From: Bacteroidales bacterium UBA6244
GTDB taxonomy: Bacteria > Bacteroidota > Bacteroidia > Bacteroidales > F082
Reading direction: 5' to 3'
Length of the DNA: 10,845 nt
Assembly (NCBI GenBank): GCA_002440885.1
Contig: DJVY01000114.1
Location: forward strand, 39,807 to 50,651
Positions 7,250-10,845 of the stretch are shown in pieces (the first letter of the stretch is position 1; each line of letters opens with the position of its first letter). Under the pieces are notes generated by a model. The model searched no databases, was not told the origin of the DNA, and was given only the letters and a program-made list of their open reading frames with translations. The position numbers and the translations under genes were made by a program.

Positions 7250-7279
7250 CAAAGATACTTTTTTTCTATAAATGGACAA
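7250..7279 (-). promoter_or_regulatory. Predicted Bacteroidota sigma promoter for ugd
   Basis: On the minus strand a -33 TTG (7279-7277, in CTTG) is followed after 19 nt by TATCTTTG (7257-7250), an exact match to the Bacteroidota -7 consensus TAnnTTTG. The -7 box ends 40 bp upstream of the ugd ATG, leaving a leader of roughly 30-35 nt. The box sits inside a small palindrome, GTATC-AAA-GATAC (7246-7258). Confidence 0.7.
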
Positions 7280-7334
7280 GTTTTTTCGGTATTTTCATCA
7301 ACTTTTTCAAAGGGCAGATTGTGACATTGATTCA

Positions 7335-8330
7335 TTATTTTATCTGGTAGGTCACGCTGAGGCCGAACGATTCCTTGAATTGCAACTTCGGACTCGACGA
7401 CACTTCCACTTTTTTGCCATCTATGGTTTCGTAATTTGGTAACAAGGCGTTGTGGTCGTATTTCAATTGCATGTATAAGATGGTAGAAAACAATTTGTTA
7501 ACAGAAAAAATGACGCGTGTGTCAAAGTCGACATCGATATTCCAGCGATTCGACACATCCAGGTCGAGGTAATTGTTGTGTAGTGTGAGGGCTGTGTTTA
7601 GTTTGATGTTGTCCATTATTTCAGTTTTGTAGGTGGTGAGGAGGTTGAGTCCCACTTCACCCAGAAACTGCTTGCCTGGAACAATCACATTTCCTGCCGT
7701 ATCGACTACTGCTTTTTTTACGCCATAAGCTCCTATATTGGCTAGTTTTTCGTTTTTTACAAAAGTCATTTTGCCTGAAAGCGGACTTAAGAAGAGCTGA
7801 AATTCCTTGTTTGGTTTGTAATTGAAACCCAGTGAAATAGTAAGGTAAGCCGGAGCAAAAAAAGTCGAAATCAAAGTGCTGTCGTCGGGATATTTGTACC
7901 CATCCGCAAACTGGGTTTTCAGCGTGGCCAAGGCGGTAAGGCTCCAATTTTTTGAGGTTTGATGACTGAAAGCGATGAGCAGTTCAATCTTGTCGTCGGT
8001 TTTTTCAATTCTGTTGTCAGCGTAGCCTACCAGTCCGAAGGCCATATTGCCCTGGTGGTCGAAAGTGAATTTTCTTCTCTGGTATTTCAGGTCGTAGTCG
8101 ACAGCCCCTTTTCCCGACAGGGAGTTGTCGCCCCCGGCAGCCCAGTTTACGAACACGTTTTGGTTTAAAGATATCAGACTCAGGCTCTTAAATGTCCAAT
8201 ATTTAACGGAGTCGGCGGTAACGTGTTTGGTTGTGTCGTTTTGGCTGGTTGTGGCTTGCAAAAATGATCCGGCGAACAGCATCAAAATGAGGAAAACTGA
8301 TGAGGCTTTTTTCCGGTTGACTGAAATCAT
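7335..8330 (-). CDS. DUF3078 family protein, probable outer-membrane beta-barrel
   Basis: This 331-residue exported protein has an N-terminal signal peptide: NRKK at 5-8, then a hydrophobic stretch at about 10-25 ending in an alanine-containing cleavage region near residue 26. The mature part matches DUF3078 as I know it: VNWAAGGDNS (61-70), a K-x-D-D segment with alternating polar and hydrophobic strands, ISTFFAPAYLTISLG, LSPLSGKMTFV and an AYGVKK turn. Alternating residues and many aromatics suggest antiparallel transmembrane strands of a small barrel; it ends SVTYQIK, which resembles a last barrel strand. The function of DUF3078 proteins is not known to me. The gene lies 121 bp after the peptidase gene, past a large stem-loop, and 125 bp before ugd, so it is probably its own transcription unit. 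I see no clear consensus promoter upstream. Family call is good; barrel topology is inferred. Confidence 0.85.
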   Translation of the reverse strand: MISVNRKKASSVFLILMLFAGSFLQATTSQNDTTKHVTADSVKYWTFKSLSLISLNQNVFVNWAAGGDNSLSGKGAVDYDLKYQRRKFTFDHQGNMAFGLVGYADNRIEKTDDKIELLIAFSHQTSKNWSLTALATLKTQFADGYKYPDDSTLISTFFAPAYLTISLGFNYKPNKEFQLFLSPLSGKMTFVKNEKLANIGAYGVKKAVVDTAGNVIVPGKQFLGEVGLNLLTTYKTEIMDNIKLNTALTLHNNYLDLDVSNRWNIDVDFDTRVIFSVNKLFSTILYMQLKYDHNALLPNYETIDGKKVEVSSSPKLQFKESFGLSVTYQIK

Positions 8331-8382
8331 GCTTTACTATTTCGGTTTAAGAATGAGTTGATAACTTAATATGTCAATCATT

Positions 8383-8446
8383 ATTGTTTTTGCGCATGGA
8401 TTCATTTCGGGTAATCGAAAGCATCCATGCGCAATAAACGAACAAT
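8383..8446 (-). terminator. Three-tier stem-loop directly after the peptidase gene
   Basis: The core is a perfect 12-bp stem, TTGCGCATGGAT (8390-8401) with ATCCATGCGCAA (8423-8434). The loop can pair again through TTTCG (8405-8409) and CGAAA (8416-8420), leaving a 6-nt apical loop. Flanking arms ATTGTT (8383-8388) and AACAAT (8441-8446) can add a 6-bp base. The element begins 5 nt past the peptidase stop codon. Neither strand has a proper U-tract after the main stem (the minus strand continues AAAACAATAATG). It probably protects or ends the peptidase mRNA, but it is not a textbook intrinsic terminator. Confidence 0.55.
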
Positions 8447-8451
8447 AGGTT

Positions 8452-10530
8452 TTATTTCAGCCATTTATCGAGCCAGCTGAAAAAAGTACGTTGCCATAAA
8501 ATGGCATTTTGGGGTTGAAGCACCCAGTGGTTTTCATCCGGAAAATACAGGAATTCGGCGGGAACATCTTTCAGGATAGCGGCATTAAAGGCCGTCATGC
8601 CCTGGGTAAAAACCACGCGGTAGTCTTTTTCTCCATGAATAACCAGAATTGGCGTATCCCATTTGTCGACATATTTATGGGGAGAATGGGCGTACACTTC
8701 CTGAGCTACTTTGTTGTCTTTTTCCCAGAATGGCCCTCCTTTGTCCCAGTTCTCGAACCACATTTCTTCGGTTTCCAGGTATTGTGCTTCTTCGTTAAAA
8801 ATGCCATCGTGGGCAACAAAAGCTTTAAAACGGCCATCGTGATTTCCGGCCAGATAATACACAGCATAACCGCCCGCACTTGCGCCAACCGCACCAAGGC
8901 GCTCTTTGTATACAAAAGGTTCTTTGGCCATTTCATCAATAGAGGTCAGATAATCCTGCATGCTTTTGCCGTGATAGTCGCCACTGATTTGCTCTTGCCA
9001 GGCTTGTCCGAAACCTGATACACCCCTTCGGGCTGGTGCTACAATGATGTAGTCGTTTGCTGCCATGATCTGATAATTCCAGCGGTAGTGAAAGCTCTGA
9101 CTTAACGGACCTTGCGGACCACCCTTACAATACAACAGCGCCGGGTACTTTTTGTTGAGATCGAAATGGGGAGGGTAAATTACAAATACCTGCATGTCTT
9201 CACCGTCATGGGTTTTTATCCAGCGTTCTTCGGTTTTTCCCATTGCCAGTTGTTCCAGAAGGTTCTGGTTGGTGAAAGTAAGCTGGGTAGCTGTTCCGTT
9301 TTTTGGATCAATGCTGAACAATTCCGACGGAAAAGACATGGTTTGTTTGGTGGTAATTAAAAGTTTTCCGGCCAAGGCAAGTGCGTGATAATCTTGAAGT
9401 CCTTCAGTAATTTGATCTATCTTTTGATTTTTTAAGTTGTATTGATAAATCTGGTAAGCACCATGCCAGTCGCTTGTAAAAAACAGATTTTTACTGTCGG
9501 GTGTCCAGGTCAGATCACCGGCATTCTGATCGAATTTTTCGGTAGCATAGATTTTTTCGCCTGTAGCTAAATTCAACAAATAAAGCCTGTTTTTATCCGA
9601 TTCGTAACCATCACGTTCCATACTTTCCCAAGCCATAAATTTGCCATCGGGAGAGAAGGACGGTGCAACATCGAAACCCATCATGCCTTCCGTCAGGTTG
9701 GTGGTTTTTTTTGTTGTCAGATCGTAAAGGTAGATGTCGGAGTTGGTGGAAAGAGACTCCATTTTTCCGGTTAGTTTTTTGCAGGTGTAGGCCACTGCTT
9801 TGCTGTCGGGAGTAAAGCTGACCTGTTCCATCCCGCCAAAGGGTTTCAACGGAGCCTGGTAGGGTTCGCCTTTCATGATGTCGACCTCGTTAAGCAACTG
9901 TTTTCCATCGTAATCAGCTACAAAAACATGGCTGTAGGTGTCTACCCACTCATCCCAATGACGGTACATCAGGTCGTCGAGCACACGTCCGGTAGCCAGA
10001 GGCAGGTCTTTATAAAGAGATTCAAACTTGTTGACCAGCGGCACTTCTTTGGTAAACACAATTTTACTTTGATCGGGAGCATATTTAAACCCGGTAATTC
10101 CCCCTTCGATATCTGAAATCCGGATTTTTTCTGATCCATCCGGGTTCATTTCCCAAAGTTGTACCGATCCGCTTTCGCTGCTCAGGTAACCGATTTTTTT
10201 GCCGTCGGGACGCCACAAGGCATTGAATTCACTTTTTGCCGTTTGGGTAATCTGGTTCACCTTTTTCGTTTCAAGATCGAGGAGATACAGATCGCGGTTT
10301 CCTTTGTTTTGCTCGATGGAATAATAAGAAACGCCATACATCACACTTTTCCCATCGGGAGAAGCCTGTGGGTCGCTTACCCGCCCAAACGCCCACAACA
10401 CTTCAGGGGTCATTAGGTCACTCGTGAGTTTTAAGTCCTGTTTGCCAATGATGGCCTTTTCGTTTTGGGCATGGATTCCCAGGTTTAAGGCGAGCAATAT
10501 CGCCAAAGGTAGCATCCTGAATTTTTTCAT
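8452..10530 (-). CDS. dpp5: DPP5-like S9 family dipeptidyl-peptidase, secreted
   Basis: This serine exopeptidase would release dipeptides from peptide N-termini in the periplasm, as part of amino-acid nutrition from proteins. Of 692 residues, the first ~21 form a signal peptide (MKKFRM, a hydrophobic core, GIHA then Q). A beta-propeller follows, with at least six PD40-type repeats visible (SPDGKSVMY 57-65, RPDGKKIGY 107-115, APDQSKIVF 151-159, TPDSKAVAY 240-248, SPDGKFMAW 293-301, TPDSKNLFF 343-351). The alpha/beta-hydrolase domain begins near 440 with the oxyanion-side CKGGPQG (468-474) and carries the triad Ser551 (GASAGG), Asp636 (HGEKD) and His668 (ENHW). The AHDGIFNE stretch after the nucleophile resembles Porphyromonas DPP5, which prefers Ala or hydrophobic residues at P1, more than DPP4. 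A broader acylaminoacyl-peptidase role cannot be excluded. The gene stands alone, with a structured element just past its stop. Confidence 0.9.
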   Translation of the reverse strand: MKKFRMLPLAILLALNLGIHAQNEKAIIGKQDLKLTSDLMTPEVLWAFGRVSDPQASPDGKSVMYGVSYYSIEQNKGNRDLYLLDLETKKVNQITQTAKSEFNALWRPDGKKIGYLSSESGSVQLWEMNPDGSEKIRISDIEGGITGFKYAPDQSKIVFTKEVPLVNKFESLYKDLPLATGRVLDDLMYRHWDEWVDTYSHVFVADYDGKQLLNEVDIMKGEPYQAPLKPFGGMEQVSFTPDSKAVAYTCKKLTGKMESLSTNSDIYLYDLTTKKTTNLTEGMMGFDVAPSFSPDGKFMAWESMERDGYESDKNRLYLLNLATGEKIYATEKFDQNAGDLTWTPDSKNLFFTSDWHGAYQIYQYNLKNQKIDQITEGLQDYHALALAGKLLITTKQTMSFPSELFSIDPKNGTATQLTFTNQNLLEQLAMGKTEERWIKTHDGEDMQVFVIYPPHFDLNKKYPALLYCKGGPQGPLSQSFHYRWNYQIMAANDYIIVAPARRGVSGFGQAWQEQISGDYHGKSMQDYLTSIDEMAKEPFVYKERLGAVGASAGGYAVYYLAGNHDGRFKAFVAHDGIFNEEAQYLETEEMWFENWDKGGPFWEKDNKVAQEVYAHSPHKYVDKWDTPILVIHGEKDYRVVFTQGMTAFNAAILKDVPAEFLYFPDENHWVLQPQNAILWQRTFFSWLDKWLK

Positions 10531-10571
10531 GTTTACATATTTACATTCATATTATCTTTATTATCAGCTGG

Positions 10572-10611
10572 TTTAAATTGGATGCAGGAAAAATTCACTT
10601 TCCAATTTAAA
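10572..10611. repeat. 11-bp inverted repeat upstream of the peptidase gene
   Basis: TTTAAATTGGA (10572-10582) and TCCAATTTAAA (10601-10611) form a perfect 11-bp inverted repeat with an 18-nt loop, 42 bp upstream of the peptidase ATG. On the minus strand it is preceded by a T-run and followed by AACCAGCTG, so it is not a terminator for a minus-strand gene. It would fall in the 5' leader if the promoter candidate at 10638-10674 is real. It may be a leader hairpin or an operator. Confidence 0.45.
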
Positions 10612-10637
10612 AAAAATGGCCTTACATACCAGCGTCA

Positions 10638-10674
10638 CAAAAATACGGAATCATGTCGGAATAATCGTTACAAA
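10638..10674 (-). promoter_or_regulatory. Weak promoter candidate for the peptidase gene
   Basis: On the minus strand TATTTTTG (10645-10638) matches the -7 consensus TAnnTTTG, and TTTG (10674-10671) could serve as the -33 element. The spacing of 25 nt is longer than the usual ~19-21, and the region is AT-rich, so chance matches are expected. If used, it gives a leader of about 100 nt containing the inverted repeat at 10572-10611. Confidence 0.3.
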
Positions 10675-10789
10675 TTACTAACTCAAGTTTCGCAGTTAAA
10701 CCTGTTTAGTGAAAATCAGATAATTAGATTATTATCAAACATAAATGAATTTGATATTCATAAATTGCAGATTCTAGCTCAGAAATTTC

Positions 10790-10827
10790 CTCTGTGGACC
10801 TCCGTGACTTCTTCGTGCAGCTCCGTG
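10790..10827. repeat. Four helically phased CTYYGTG heptamers
   Basis: CTCTGTG (10790-10796), CTCCGTG (10800-10806), CTTCGTG (10811-10817) and CTCCGTG (10821-10827) follow one another with starts 10, 11 and 10 bp apart, close to one DNA helical turn. On the minus strand the unit reads CACRRAG. I recall similar degenerate strings of CACRGAG units in intergenic DNA of many bacteria; that is recollection, not a search. The array may extend past the window edge. Confidence 0.6.
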
Positions 10828-10845
10828 TAACAACTTATAAGCTAT

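Larger units (their letters stand above)
10531..10845. other. Gene-free stretch upstream of the peptidase gene
   Basis: This 315-base stretch is AT-rich and holds no ORF I can support. A plus-strand frame of 82 codons (10582-10830) runs through the inverted repeat and the phased repeat, has no recognisable domain, and ends in a serine/valine-rich tail produced by the repeat itself. Contents: the inverted repeat (10572-10611), the weak promoter candidate (10638-10674) and the phased heptamers (10790-10827). The stretch may continue beyond the right edge. Confidence 0.6.

Noticed and set aside
7246..7265. GTATC-AAA-GATAC followed by a T-run, resembling a plus-strand terminator
   Set aside because: No plus-strand gene ends here, the stem is only 5 bp, and the same bases read on the minus strand as the ugd promoter -7 box.
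7657..7947. Minus-strand 96-codon frame within the DUF3078 gene
   Set aside because: It lies in another frame of the same strand; the 331-residue frame has the signal peptide and family pattern, so this is a shadow and not a frameshifted piece.
10582..10830. Plus-strand frame of 82 codons as a possible small gene
   Set aside because: It runs through an inverted repeat and the phased heptamers, has no recognisable domain, and its Ser/Val-rich C-terminus comes from translating the repeat.
1..10845. Search for CRISPR arrays, tRNA or rRNA genes, insertion sequences, phage genes and defence islands
   Set aside because: No regularly spaced long repeats, no tRNA-like cloverleaf, no transposase or integrase motifs and no abrupt composition change that I could see by reading.

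Overview
The window is chromosomal DNA from a member of the Bacteroidota. The evidence is a FeoA-FeoB fusion, DUF5063 and DUF3078 proteins (families I know mainly from this phylum), a DPP5-type S9 peptidase, A-rich leaders without Shine-Dalgarno sequences before most start codons, and one good match to the Bacteroidota promoter (TTG, 19 nt, TATCTTTG). The gene set resembles the Bacteroidales/Marinilabiliales, but that placement is an inference. All eight genes lie on the minus strand, so transcription runs from high to low coordinates. I see no tRNA, rRNA, CRISPR array, phage gene or insertion sequence.

In transcription order (right to left): 10845-10531 is a 315-base stretch with no credible gene. 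It holds an 11-bp inverted repeat, a weak promoter candidate and, at the very edge, four helically phased copies of CTYYGTG. 10530-8452 encodes a secreted DPP5-like dipeptidyl-peptidase, followed immediately by an elaborate three-tier stem-loop. 8330-7335 encodes a DUF3078 outer-membrane-type protein. 7209-2178 holds four nucleotide-sugar genes: ugd (UDP-glucose dehydrogenase), uxs (UDP-glucuronate decarboxylase), an rmlD-like reductase and a phosphoglucomutase/phosphomannomutase, ending in a terminator at 2131-2164. 2085-1555 encodes a DUF5063 protein. 1475 to the left edge is the N-terminal ~60% of FeoAB, a ferrous iron transporter, preceded by a pair of palindromic repeats that look like an operator.

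The four sugar genes fit one route: hexose-6-P to hexose-1-P (Pgm), then after a uridylyltransferase encoded elsewhere, UDP-glucose to UDP-glucuronate (Ugd) and UDP-xylose (Uxs). The RmlD-like reductase would normally finish dTDP-L-rhamnose, but its RmlABC partners are not here. These are precursors for surface polysaccharide or glycan, yet no glycosyltransferase, flippase or polymerase lies in the window. The terminator-like hairpin between ugd and uxs suggests ugd can be expressed separately from uxs-rmlD-pgm.

I found no convincing previously undescribed system. This is mainly a housekeeping and envelope-precursor region. The points most worth a second look are the feoAB operator pair, the hairpin close upstream of uxs, the structured element after the peptidase gene, and the phased repeat at the right edge.
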